The notes under the pieces are model-generated. The model had not been told where the DNA came from. It ran no database searches and worked only from the letters and a program-made list of their open reading frames with translations. A program made the position numbers and the translations under genes. Positions 23,905 to 31,627 of a stretch of DNA of 44,857 nucleotides are shown piece by piece; position 1 is the first letter of the stretch; each line of letters begins with the position of its first letter. The stretch is from Phycisphaeraceae bacterium. GTDB lineage: Bacteria; Planctomycetota; Phycisphaerae; Phycisphaerales; Phycisphaeraceae. The stretch is taken from the NCBI GenBank assembly GCA_019634195.1, contig JAHQVV010000213.1, positions 1 through 44,857 of the forward strand. Reading direction: 5' to 3'.

Positions 23905-25332
23905 TCAAGCCGGCCCGGCCAGCTCGCCGTACACCGCCTCGCACTTCGCCGCGGCGCCGTCCCACGTCAGCTCGCGCACCTCCAGGTCCGCGTGCTTGCG
24001 CATGGTCTTACTCAGCGGCGGGTGACGCAGCACCGCGATGATCTTGTTGGCGATGTCGTGGGTGTCCCAGAAGTCGACCTTCAGTGCGTGCTCGAGCACC
24101 TCGCTGACGCCGGACTGCCTGGAGATGATCACCGGCACGTCGTGCGCGATCGCCTCCAGCGGCGCGATGCCAAAGGGCTCGCTCACCGACGGCATCACGT
24201 AGACATCCGCCATCTCATAGATCCGCGCGACATCCGCACCGCGCAGGAAGCCGGTGAACGTGATCTTGGAGCCGATGCCCGCCTTGGCGGCCTGCTCGAT
24301 CGTGCGCTCGATCTGGTCCCCCGAGCCGGCGACGACGAACTTCACGTTGTCCATCTTCTCGAGCACCTTCTTCGCCGCGGCGATGAAGTACTCGGGCCCT
24401 TTTTGCATCGTGACCCGGCCCAGGTACAGCACGACCTTCTCGCCCTTCTTGATCCCTGCCGGGGGCACAACAGGCTTGGACTTCTCGACGCCGTTCTGGA
24501 CCGTCCGCTCGACGCCGTTGTAGACGACACCGCACTTGTCTTTGTCCAGCCCGAAACGGTTGATCAGGATCTTGCGCGTGAACTCGCTGACCGCGATGAC
24601 ACGGTCGGCGGCCAGGACGCCTTGCTTCTCGTACTCGGCGATCTGTGTGTTCGCGCCCTCGCCGGCTCGGTCGTACTCCGTCGAGTGCACGTGCGCGATC
24701 CACGGCTTGCCCGTCGCTTCAGACAAAGCCTGCGCCGCGGGGAACGTCAGCCAGTCGTGCGCGTGGATGACGTCGAAGCTTTGGCCGTTGGCCAGGTCCA
24801 GGCAGAGGTCGGCGTATCGCCGCGTCTGCTGAAACAGGTCGCCGGAGTAATCGAAGTCTGGCGTAGGCGGCGGGGCGGCCGCCGCGTCGCCATCAGCCGC
24901 ATGCGGGTTAGCACCCTCAGCCGCCGCGGCCGGCTTGCTGTGGATAAACCCGATGCCCTCGCTCTTGCGTGTGCCGGTGGGCGAGTACTGCAGCCCGCCG
25001 CCGGGGTACACGCTAGCCATGTGCGAGGGCACGGCCTTGAAGACGACGTTGCGGAAGGCCTCCTTGCCCTGTGCGTCGACAGGCGTCGGCTTGGGGTCGG
25101 TCTTGAAAGTGCTGGCCACGGCGTCGGGGGCGCGGTCCCCTGTCGCGGCGCTTCGGGATTGCGGGGACAGCATCTTGACGTGCGACGTGTACTCGCCGCC
25201 GACGTGTTTAGGCAGGACAAAGCTGATCCGCGTGCCGCGCGCGGACATCGCCCGGGTCAGCCCGTAGCAGGCCGTGCCTAGGCCGCCGGTAATAAACGGC
25301 GGGAACTCCCAACCCAGCATCAAGACACGCAT
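23905..25332 (-). CDS. Glycosyltransferase family 4/5 (glycogen-synthase-like)
   Basis: The 475-aa GT-B enzyme starts MRVLMLGWEFPPFITGGLGT, the nucleotide-sugar-enzyme opening typical of glycogen/starch synthase-like proteins (G-G-L-G in place of K-x-G-G-L). The C-terminal half has the GT4 pattern: V-V-Y-N-G-V, LYLGRVTMQKGPEYFI, VVAGSGD, and the late VMPSVSEPFGIAPLEAIAHD in which E-P-F-G-I-x-x-L-E-A is the donor-binding motif. A low-complexity, Ala/Pro-rich stretch near residues 130-155 inserts between the subdomains. A role in alpha-glucan or other polysaccharide synthesis is likely; the acceptor is unknown. It is divergent from the CDGSH gene, and its upstream region carries a 17-bp tandem repeat. 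Confidence 0.9.
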   Translation of the reverse strand: MRVLMLGWEFPPFITGGLGTACYGLTRAMSARGTRISFVLPKHVGGEYTSHVKMLSPQSRSAATGDRAPDAVASTFKTDPKPTPVDAQGKEAFRNVVFKAVPSHMASVYPGGGLQYSPTGTRKSEGIGFIHSKPAAAAEGANPHAADGDAAAAPPPTPDFDYSGDLFQQTRRYADLCLDLANGQSFDVIHAHDWLTFPAAQALSEATGKPWIAHVHSTEYDRAGEGANTQIAEYEKQGVLAADRVIAVSEFTRKILINRFGLDKDKCGVVYNGVERTVQNGVEKSKPVVPPAGIKKGEKVVLYLGRVTMQKGPEYFIAAAKKVLEKMDNVKFVVAGSGDQIERTIEQAAKAGIGSKITFTGFLRGADVARIYEMADVYVMPSVSEPFGIAPLEAIAHDVPVIISRQSGVSEVLEHALKVDFWDTHDIANKIIAVLRHPPLSKTMRKHADLEVRELTWDGAAAKCEAVYGELAGPA

Positions 25333-25371
25333 AGCAATCTCGCTTCAAGCCGATCGATCGGCCTAGCTATT

Positions 25372-25405
25372 AACAGGCAACGTAAGCAAACAGGCAACAT
25401 AAGCA
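25372..25405. repeat. 17-bp tandem duplication in the divergent promoter region
   Basis: The unit aacaggcaacgtaagca (25372-25388) is repeated directly at 25389-25405 with one change (g to a). It lies 40 bp upstream of the glycosyltransferase start, in a 341-bp gene-free stretch (25333-25673) that otherwise shows no recognisable gene or strong hairpin. It may be a regulator site pair or a slippage product. Confidence 0.8.
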
Positions 25406-25673
25406 CGACCGCCGCTGCCTCACACGCAACCACGATCCGCCGACGGTAAAAACAGGCCAAGAGTCCAGTTCGCCTTCGCAGCGCATCGCGCGGAGCCCAG
25501 CGACACCTTCAAGACGATAAAATAGCAAGCCATGTGAGCGTTGCAAGGGCTAAAACCCCTCATTCGCTAAATTTTTGCGCATCCGTAACGGCCGCGTGCC
25601 TATTTTTAGTGCGTCAAACCCTTGCTGTGACGCAAATGAATGCTCTTCACACCCCAAAACCACGGAGTCCCTT

Positions 25674-25886
25674 ATGCCCCGACTCGTCCAGTTCAGCGAC
25701 AAAGGCCCGATCGAGATCCCCCCGCAGGATGAATCCGTCTGGATCTGCGGCTGCGGCCTGTCCCAAAACTTCCCGCACTGCGACGGCTCGCACAAGAAGT
25801 GCGAACGCGCCGAGCCGGACGAACAGAAGGTCTACGTCTACGACGAGAGCCGCAAGCGCGTGATCGAAGAGAAAGACAAAGCGTAG
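25674..25886 (+). CDS. CDGSH iron-sulfur domain protein (mitoNEET type)
   Basis: The 70-aa product has a complete CDGSH motif at 25-40: C25-x-C27-x2-S30-x3-P34-x-C36-D-G-S-H40. It therefore has the three cysteines and one histidine that hold a [2Fe-2S] cluster in this family. No membrane anchor is present, so it is a soluble single-domain form. Family members are redox-active or cluster-transfer proteins. The frame is open to 25575, but the ATG at 25674 gives the compact protein expected. The downstream aldolase gene begins at or just after its stop codon (a GTG overlaps the TAG by one base), which suggests a shared transcript. Confidence 0.93.
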   Translation: MPRLVQFSDKGPIEIPPQDESVWICGCGLSQNFPHCDGSHKKCERAEPDEQKVYVYDESRKRVIEEKDKA

Positions 25887-25921
25887 TGCCCCATTCAAAC
25901 GAATCATCTAGCCCCACGCCC

Positions 25922-26851
25922 ATGCCGGTCGTGCCTAGGCGCACGCCAGTAGGCGTGTCGGCGGTGTTGCTGCCATTCCACGCCGATGGCTCGATCGATT
26001 GGACAGGCTTCGAGGCCCATGTCGCCCGCACCGTCGAGGCGGGGCTGGCCCCCGCGGTCAACATGGACACGGGCTACGCGCCGCTGCTGGACGACGCGAC
26101 ACGCATCGAGGCCCTCAAGCGCACGCGCGATATCTGCAAGGGGGCGTACTACGTCGCCGGGGCCGGCGTGTTTGATAAGCCCGGCGATGGTTTCGACCCG
26201 GCGGGGTATCAAGCGGCGATCGACGAGGTCCAGCAGCACGACGGCGAGCCGGTCGTCTTCCAGTCCTTTGGGCTTACAAACCTGGATGATCGGCTCATCA
26301 CAGCTGCCTACGCGCAGCTTACAAAGGACGCGGACTCGTTCATCGCCTTCGAACTCGGGGGCATGTTCGCGCCCTTCGGCAAGATCTATTCGCTCGGCGT
26401 CTACGAGCAGCTCATGCGCCTGCCCAACTGCATCGGCGCGAAACACTCCTCGCTGTCGCGGCAGCTCGAGTGGGACCGCCTCGCGCTGCGGAACAAGGTC
26501 CGCCCCGACTTCCACGTCTTCACCGGCAACGACCTGGCCATCGACATGATCATGTACGGCAGCGACTACCTGCTGGGCCTGTCCACCTTCGCGCCCGACC
26601 TCTTCGCCAAACGCGATCAACTCTGGGCCGACGGCGACGCATCCTTTTACGAGGTCAACGACCTGCTGCAGTACCTGGGTTTCTTCGCCTTCCGCGGGCC
26701 CGTCCCCGCCTACAAGCACAACGCCGCGATGTTCCTCAAGCTCCGCGGCTGGATCGGCTGCGACGACACCCACCCCGGCAGCGCCGAGCGGCCCGACAGC
26801 GACCGCGAAGTGTTGGCGGAGTTGTTGCCGAGGGTTGAAACGCTCTTGTAA
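25922..26851 (+). CDS. Dihydrodipicolinate synthase (DapA)/N-acetylneuraminate lyase family protein
   Basis: The 309-aa TIM-barrel protein has the family opening ([19 protein letters not shown]) and an I-G-A-K-H-S-S segment whose lysine is the expected Schiff-base residue. The Y-N-x-P motif that supplies the catalytic tyrosine in DapA/NanA is not evident (the matching region reads [10 protein letters not shown]), so this is a divergent member and a lysine-biosynthesis role is doubtful. It may act in sugar-acid or keto-acid aldol cleavage. The frame continues upstream; a GTG at 25886 overlapping the CDGSH stop is an alternative start. The OYE-family gene follows after a palindromic repeat, and the pair may serve one catabolic route. 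Confidence 0.85.
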   Translation: MPVVPRRTPVGVSAVLLPFHADGSIDWTGFEAHVARTVEAGLAPAVNMDTGYAPLLDDATRIEALKRTRDICKGAYYVAGAGVFDKPGDGFDPAGYQAAIDEVQQHDGEPVVFQSFGLTNLDDRLITAAYAQLTKDADSFIAFELGGMFAPFGKIYSLGVYEQLMRLPNCIGAKHSSLSRQLEWDRLALRNKVRPDFHVFTGNDLAIDMIMYGSDYLLGLSTFAPDLFAKRDQLWADGDASFYEVNDLLQYLGFFAFRGPVPAYKHNAAMFLKLRGWIGCDDTHPGSAERPDSDREVLAELLPRVETLL

Positions 26852-26859
26852 AAAGCCTT

Positions 26860-26934
26860 GTTAGCCGGCGGGCTTTTCCCGCCGCTCGCCTTACCGCACC
26901 ACCCAACCTCCGCGGGACAAGCCCGCCGGCGAAC
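26860..26934. repeat. Dispersed palindromic repeat, family B copy 2
   Basis: The 23-bp arms at 26860-26882 and 26912-26934 are near-perfect inverted copies (two mismatches) and match the family B sequence at 21028-21098. It lies between the aldolase and the OYE-family gene on the plus strand. Confidence 0.92.
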
Positions 26935-26949
26935 GCCTGGAACCCGCCC

Positions 26950-28449
26950 ATGCCCGCTATCCCACGCATCGCGAAGTACAAGACCGCTGCCGATCTCCGT
27001 GCGGCGTGTGAAACAATGGGCCATGCGATCCCGGCCGACGATCACGCGCTGACGGCTGAAGACTCGCCGCTGAGCCAATCCATCGACGTCGGCGGCTTCA
27101 CCGTCGGGAACCGCTGGGCGATCCACCCGATGGAGGGCTGGGATGCGACAGCCGACGGCCAGCCGACCGAGCACACGCTCCGTCGCTGGCAGCACTTCGG
27201 CGAGTCGGGCGCGAAACTCATCTGGGGCGGTGAAGCGGTGGCCGTGCGACACGATGGGCGTGCCAACCCGAACCAGCTGTACTTTAAAGAAGGCAACGAG
27301 CAAGGCCTGGCCGAGCTGCGACAAGCCCTCGTCGACGCACACAACGCACGCTTCGGCGATAACGCATCCGACGATTTACTGGTCGGCCTGCAGCTCACGC
27401 ACTCCGGCCGGTTCTCACGCCCTAACGACAAAGCCACCATCGAGCCACGCGTCGCGTACCGCCACCCTGTCCTCGACGCGCGTGTCGGCATCACCGACGA
27501 CTCGGCCGTGCTCGGCGACGACGAGGTCTACCAACTCATCGGTGACTACATCGCCGCCGCGAAGGTCGCCGAGCAAGCCGGCTATCAGTTCGTCGATATC
27601 AAGCACTGCCACGGCTACCTCGGACACGAGTTCTTGTCCGCGTACGACCGCCCGGGCGGCTTCGGCGGCTCGTTCGAAAACCGCACCCGCTTCCTCCGAC
27701 TCATCTGCGAAAGCATCCAGCAAGCCTGCCCCAAACTCATCCTCGGCGTCCGGCTCAGCGCGTTTGACCACTACCCGCACAAACCCGATCAGGCCCAATC
27801 CAAGGGCGGACGCCTGGGCCCGGGCATCCCCGATTCAGAAGGCGTCGGAGCGGGCAGCGCTTACCCCGGCTTTGGTTTAAATCGTGACAACCCCGCAGAG
27901 ATCGACCTTGCCGAACCGATCGAGCTGCTCAAGCTGATGCGTGACGAACTGAACATCGCCATCGTCAACCTCACCGCCGGCTCGCCGTACTACAACCCGC
28001 ACCTGCAACGCCCCGCGTACTTCCCGCCGAGCGACGGCTACCAGCCGCCCGAAGACCCGCTGCTGGGTTGCCTTCGGCAGATCGATGTCGTGCGTCAGCT
28101 CAAACAGGCCGTGCCCGACCTGCCGCTCGTCGGCACCGCGTACACCTACCTGCAGGAGTACCTGCCCCACGCCGGCCAGGCGCTGGTCCGCGACGGCTGG
28201 GCCGACTTCATCGGGCTCGGCCGCATGGCGTTGTCCTACTGGGACCTGCCCGCCGACGTCGCGGAGGGCAAAGACATCGACACCCGCCGGCTCTGCCGGA
28301 CCTTCAGCGACTGCACCACCGCCCCGCGCAACGGGGTCATCTCGGGTTGCTACCCGCTGGACGACTACTACAAACTCAAGCCGGAGCACGACGAGTTGAA
28401 AGCCGCAAAAAAAGAAATGATCGCGCGGCTCAAGGTCCTGAATAAGTAA
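26950..28449 (+). CDS. NADH:flavin oxidoreductase, Old Yellow Enzyme family
   Basis: The 499-aa protein is an FMN-binding TIM barrel. It carries the OYE signature with its catalytic and FMN-contact residues: HCHGYLGHEFLSAYDRP followed by G-F-G-G-S-F-E-N-R-x-R (about residues 218-245). It also shows an early HPMEGWDAT FMN segment and late V-G-T-A-Y-T-Y and G-L-G-R-M strands. At about 500 residues it is longer than classic OYE (about 360-400) but shorter than the OYE-plus-ferredoxin-reductase fusions, and no cysteine cluster for a 4Fe-4S centre of the 2,4-dienoyl-CoA reductase type is evident. Members reduce activated C=C bonds or demethylate; the substrate is unknown. It is followed at once by a 26-bp perfect palindrome. 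Confidence 0.9.
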   Translation: MPAIPRIAKYKTAADLRAACETMGHAIPADDHALTAEDSPLSQSIDVGGFTVGNRWAIHPMEGWDATADGQPTEHTLRRWQHFGESGAKLIWGGEAVAVRHDGRANPNQLYFKEGNEQGLAELRQALVDAHNARFGDNASDDLLVGLQLTHSGRFSRPNDKATIEPRVAYRHPVLDARVGITDDSAVLGDDEVYQLIGDYIAAAKVAEQAGYQFVDIKHCHGYLGHEFLSAYDRPGGFGGSFENRTRFLRLICESIQQACPKLILGVRLSAFDHYPHKPDQAQSKGGRLGPGIPDSEGVGAGSAYPGFGLNRDNPAEIDLAEPIELLKLMRDELNIAIVNLTAGSPYYNPHLQRPAYFPPSDGYQPPEDPLLGCLRQIDVVRQLKQAVPDLPLVGTAYTYLQEYLPHAGQALVRDGWADFIGLGRMALSYWDLPADVAEGKDIDTRRLCRTFSDCTTAPRNGVISGCYPLDDYYKLKPEHDELKAAKKEMIARLKVLNK

Positions 28450-28450
28450 T

Positions 28451-28529
28451 GTGTAGCGGGAGACGCGCAGCGTCCCGGGCGAATTGTTTCAGATCGTTCG
28501 AACGGGACGCTGCGCGTCTCCCGCTACAC
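28451..28529. repeat. 26-bp perfect inverted repeat after the OYE-family gene
   Basis: The arms at 28451-28476 (gtgtagcgggagacgcgcag and on) and 28504-28529 are exact inverted copies with a 27-nt loop. The element starts two bases after the stop codon. The rest of the gap to 28638 contains a gggctgagcttgtcgaaccc stretch that looks like another dispersed repeat fragment, and no gene. Confidence 0.95.
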
Positions 28530-28638
28530 AAAAGCTTGAATCACTCGGTTTGCCTTTGGGGTGTCGGGCTGAGCTTGTCGAACCCTGACCGCCCGCCGCG
28601 GAGGCGACTGCAACACTTAATCAAACCAAGCCACTTCA

Positions 28639-29289
28639 TCAATCCTCAATCGCTTTGATCTTGATGTTTTTAAACTGCATCTTCATGTGAACCCCGCCGT
28701 GCAGTTGCAGGCCGATCTTGCCCTTCTCGGGGTAGGTCACACCGTCGTAGTCGTTGATGAGCTCGCCGTTGAGGTAGGTCTTGATGTTCTTGCCCTTCGT
28801 GACGACGCGTAGCGTGTTCCACTGGCCGAGCTTGTGGGCTTTTTTGATGGTGTCATCGGGCTGTTGAGGGTAGCTGCCGTTCTTGTCTTTGGGGCAATAC
28901 AGCGCGCCGGTCAGGTCTTTCTTCAGCGAGCGCGAGACCCCGATCTGCACTTGGTGTGATTGCCCGCGGAGGAAGATGCCCGAGTCGTAGTCTTTGCTGG
29001 GCGTCTTGTAGTCCGCGACGAGTTCATAGTCGCCAAACCCCGCGTCGGTCCAGAGCACCGATCCCTTCTTGCCCGGGTTCTCGCCGATGATGACGCCGTC
29101 CTCGAGCTTCCAGTGGTCGGGCTTTTTTTTATTGTCGTTGGTCCAGCCGTCGAGGCTGTCTTCCGGCATGAGCGAGGCCCAGCCGTCGTCGCCCTTGTCT
29201 TTTTTCTTGCCGTGATGATCGGCGGTCGCCAGGGTCGCAAACAAGCCCATCGTCAGGCAGAGGGTGATCGCCAGGGTCGTCGTCTTCAT
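28639..29289 (-). CDS. DUF1080 (3-keto-disaccharide hydrolase/LamG-like) secreted protein
   Basis: The 216-aa product has a signal peptide (about residues 1-23). A single DUF1080 domain with a concanavalin-like beta-sandwich follows: S-L-D-G-W-T near 43-48, W-K-L-E-D-G-V-I-I-G, a D-Y-E-L-V-A-D-Y-K strand, S-G-I-F-L-R-G, W-N-T-L-R-V-V and G-x-I-G-L-Q-L-H-G-G near the end. The family is abundant in planctomycetes; some members hydrolyse 3-keto sugars, others only bind glycans. The frame is open to 29394, but the signal peptide fixes the start at 29289. It is divergent from the methionine sulfoxide reductase gene, with 107 bp between the two starts. Confidence 0.92.
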   Translation of the reverse strand: MKTTTLAITLCLTMGLFATLATADHHGKKKDKGDDGWASLMPEDSLDGWTNDNKKKPDHWKLEDGVIIGENPGKKGSVLWTDAGFGDYELVADYKTPSKDYDSGIFLRGQSHQVQIGVSRSLKKDLTGALYCPKDKNGSYPQQPDDTIKKAHKLGQWNTLRVVTKGKNIKTYLNGELINDYDGVTYPEKGKIGLQLHGGVHMKMQFKNIKIKAIED

Positions 29290-29396
29290 CGCTAGGCTCG
29301 CTTTCGTCGGGTCCTCTGCAATCAATCGCAAGAGTGAGTATAGACTAGACGCCGATCGCGACGACTTATTAAAAGACCAGCGCAGCCAAACCACGG

Positions 29397-29876
29397 ATGA
29401 CCGAAACCCTCGCCATCACGCCCGGCCAAGACCGAGAGGACACCTACCGCCAGCTCCTTCCACAGCTGCTCGCGATGATTGAGGCGGAGCGCGACCGCGT
29501 GGCCACGCTCGCGAACCTCTCTGCGGCGCTGCGTCAGGCCTTCGGCTTCCACTGGGTCGGGTTCTACCTTGTCCAGGGCAATGAGCTCGTGCTCGGCCCG
29601 TTCCAGGGCCCCGTCGCCTGCACAAGGATCGCCCACGGCAAGGGCGTCTGCGGCACCGCGTGGTCGACGAACACGACGCTGATCGTCCCCGACGTCGAGG
29701 CCTTCCCCGGCCACATCGCCTGTAGTGCACAAACCAAGAGCGAGATAGTCGTGCCCATCCACGATGAGCAGGGTGACGTCTGGGCCGTCCTCGATGTCGA
29801 CTCGTCAAACAAAGACGATTTCTCGGACGTCGACCGCGACGCACTCGAACAACTCGCCGCGTGGCTAATTCGCTAG
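29397..29876 (+). CDS. msrC: Free methionine-(R)-sulfoxide reductase (fRMsr, GAF fold), with replaced 3' end
   Basis: The 159-aa GAF-fold enzyme reduces free methionine-R-sulfoxide in the cytoplasm. Cys75, Cys85 and Cys109 have the same spacing (10 and 24) as Cys84, Cys94 and Cys118 of the E. coli enzyme, and the surrounding sequence (VACTRIAHGKGVCGTAW; HIACSAQTKSEIVVP) is canonical. The C-terminus ends abruptly after LEQLAAWLIR. A second copy of this end, diverged at synonymous positions and nine residues longer, lies 560 bp downstream at 30379-30454. The resident 3' end therefore seems to have been displaced by inserted DNA that also brought the convergent gene at 29873-30352. The stop codons of the two genes overlap in one CTAG. 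Confidence 0.92.
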   Translation: MTETLAITPGQDREDTYRQLLPQLLAMIEAERDRVATLANLSAALRQAFGFHWVGFYLVQGNELVLGPFQGPVACTRIAHGKGVCGTAWSTNTTLIVPDVEAFPGHIACSAQTKSEIVVPIHDEQGDVWAVLDVDSSNKDDFSDVDRDALEQLAAWLIR

Positions 29877-30352
29877 ACCGCACACTGCGGCCAAGACATC
29901 ACACGGGTGCCACTATCTGAGAGTGGGGGTGCTTCAAATAAATCAAGTACAGTCCCGCCGGGAGAGTTGTAAGAGGAAAGTACAAGACCTCCACTCAACT
30001 CAAATTCGACCATCGGCCCATCGCCATCGTCGTAATCATGTACATGTATTCCTTTCAAACGACTACCCGCATCATTGATCCAATCAGACATGACTTCTAC
30101 GGGAAACACTTTTTCATCCAAGGAATCCTTGCAACTCACGCCCCAATGAAAACTTGTGGAAAGATCAAGATAGACGTTGGACTCTAATTTCAGCCAAAAA
30201 CTGTAGTACTCCCAGTCTTCACCACAGATGCCTGGCAGTTCTACGCCTTTGGTGCAGTCAGCCTCAGAACGCAAGACTTGAACAATACGTTCGCCTGCAT
30301 GTTCTTTTGCAATTTCTGCTAACGATTCACGGGTTTTCGCATGTTTATTCAT
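29873..30352 (-). CDS. Hypothetical protein on a probable foreign insert
   Basis: The 159-aa product starts at MNKHAKTRESLAEIAKEHAG and has no signal peptide or membrane segment. It is acidic and aromatic in the middle (EDWEYYSFWLKLESNVYLDL), with beta-strand character towards the end (VEFELSGGLVLSSYNSPGG). I do not recognise the family. Local base composition is visibly lower in G+C than the neighbours (about half, against nearly two thirds around it), and codon use differs in keeping with that. The gene is convergent with, and shares a CTAG stop with, the fRMsr gene, and lies inside the 560-bp segment bounded by the 15-bp direct repeat. Horizontal acquisition is likely; the function is unknown. 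The start at 30352 is preferred over an upstream extension that would run through the fRMsr remnant. Confidence 0.7.
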   Translation of the reverse strand: MNKHAKTRESLAEIAKEHAGERIVQVLRSEADCTKGVELPGICGEDWEYYSFWLKLESNVYLDLSTSFHWGVSCKDSLDEKVFPVEVMSDWINDAGSRLKGIHVHDYDDGDGPMVEFELSGGLVLSSYNSPGGTVLDLFEAPPLSDSGTRVMSWPQCAV

Positions 30353-30378
30353 GATCTTGGAGGAGATTGTACGTCGTC

Positions 30379-30454
30379 TTTCTCGGACGTCGATCAAGAC
30401 GCCCTGGAGCAGCTGGCCGCTTGGGTTACCGGCCTGGGCGAATCTTCGACCTAA
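30379..30454 (+). pseudogene. Displaced 3' remnant of an fRMsr gene
   Basis: Reading in frame from 30380 gives FSDVDQDALEQLAAWVTGLG and five more residues before a TAA at 30452-30454. The first 15 residues match the C-terminus of the intact fRMsr (29820-29864) at 14 positions, but 7 of the 14 identical residues use a different synonymous codon. The first 15 bases (tttctcggacgtcga) are identical to 29819-29833. No start or upstream domain is present. Confidence 0.8.
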
Positions 30455-30538
30455 TCCGCACAACCCGTTAAGTCTGTCACCCTGTCAGTCGATGGTCACC
30501 CTAGCGTCCTTACGATCCACGCAAGGGAGATTGACCCG

Positions 30539-31441
30539 ATGTCCGACACCGTACCGACCACCAACGACACCGCGAACGACACCGAGTCGGTCGTGCAAGC
30601 AGCGATCCAGGAGATCAGCCACATCGCCACCCTCCCCGAGGTGACGATAAAGATTATCAAGCTGGTCGAGGACCCCGACTCCACCGCCCAAGACCTCAAC
30701 AACGTCATCAGCAACGACCCCGCGCTGGGTGCCCGCATCCTCAAGGTTGTGAACTCCGCGTTCTACGGCCTGCCCGGGCAGATCGGGTCGATCAACCGCG
30801 CGATCGTGTTGCTCGGCCTCAACGCCGTGAAGAACATCGCCATCGCCGCCAGCCTCGCCAAGCTGTTCCGCGGCGGCAAGATCGCGGCCAACTTCGACGC
30901 ACGCGACCTCTGGCACAACGCCATCGCCTCGGCCTGTGCGACCCGCCTGCTCGCGGAAAAAGTCTCGCTCGGCCTGCCCGACGAGGCCTTCCTCTCAGGC
31001 CTCATCCACGACATCGGCATCATGGTTGAGATCCAGGCCCGGCGCAACCAGTTCGTCGAGGTCCTCCAGAAGCTGGACGAAAACCCGGGCCTGTCGCTGC
31101 TCCAAGCAGAGCTCGAGGTCATGGGTGCCACCCACGAACAATTCGGCCAGGGCCTGTGCAAGCTCTGGAAGTTCCCGCAGAGCTTCCAGTATGTCACCGG
31201 CTTCCACCACCGGCCGACCGAGCTGGCCGAAGGCCAACGCACACTCACCGGCCTGGTCTGCGTCGCCGACGTGATCACCAAGCAGCTCGCGATGGGCTTC
31301 ACCGCCGGCACCGAGCAGAACGAAGTCGACCCGGCCCTGCTCAAGGAGCTGGGCCTGACCGAGGGCCACCTCAAAGAGGTCGCCGAACAGCTGCCCGAGG
31401 CCATCGAAGAGGCCAGCGGTATCTTCCAGATGGGTGGGTAA
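30539..31441 (+). CDS. HDOD domain signalling protein
   Basis: The 300-aa protein contains an HDOD domain from about residue 25 to 225. It has the usual opening (IATLPEVTIKIIKLVEDPDS), a D-P-A-L-G-A-R-I-L-K-V-V-N-S-A-F-Y-G stretch, L-L-G-L-N-A-V-K-N-I-A, and a later L-I-H-D-I-G motif. HDOD domains are HD-like folds without a reliable phosphodiesterase centre and act in signalling networks such as motility, cell cycle or stress. No receiver, GGDEF or other output domain is fused. The start has a GGGAG sequence about nine bases upstream. A clear terminator follows the gene, so it is a separate unit from the lipid genes downstream. Confidence 0.93.
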   Translation: MSDTVPTTNDTANDTESVVQAAIQEISHIATLPEVTIKIIKLVEDPDSTAQDLNNVISNDPALGARILKVVNSAFYGLPGQIGSINRAIVLLGLNAVKNIAIAASLAKLFRGGKIAANFDARDLWHNAIASACATRLLAEKVSLGLPDEAFLSGLIHDIGIMVEIQARRNQFVEVLQKLDENPGLSLLQAELEVMGATHEQFGQGLCKLWKFPQSFQYVTGFHHRPTELAEGQRTLTGLVCVADVITKQLAMGFTAGTEQNEVDPALLKELGLTEGHLKEVAEQLPEAIEEASGIFQMGG

Positions 31442-31476
31442 TTCATTCAAACGCAGGAAATCTTCGGGGGAAAGAA

Positions 31477-31504
31477 GCCGGCGTCCGAAAGGGTGCCGGT
31501 TTTT
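31477..31504 (+). terminator. Rho-independent terminator after the HDOD gene
   Basis: Bases 31477-31486 (gccggcgtcc) pair with 31491-31500 (gggtgccggt) over a GAAA tetraloop, including three G-U pairs, and run into TTTTT (31500-31504). It lies 36 bp after the HDOD stop codon. Confidence 0.85.
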
Positions 31505-31627
31505 ACGTGCGCATAACGCGGATCTAGCCAAACACTCGCAATCGGGTTCGATAGTTCATCTATCGTCCGCGTCCTTTGCATGGATGCTGCTCGCCGCCGC
31601 CTGCCTGGTGAGGCCGGGAACCGCTCA

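Noticed and set aside
31505-31627. PhoB-type box ahead of the PlcP-like gene
   Set aside because: No pair of CTGTCAT-like half-sites with proper spacing was found, so phosphate control cannot be claimed from sequence.
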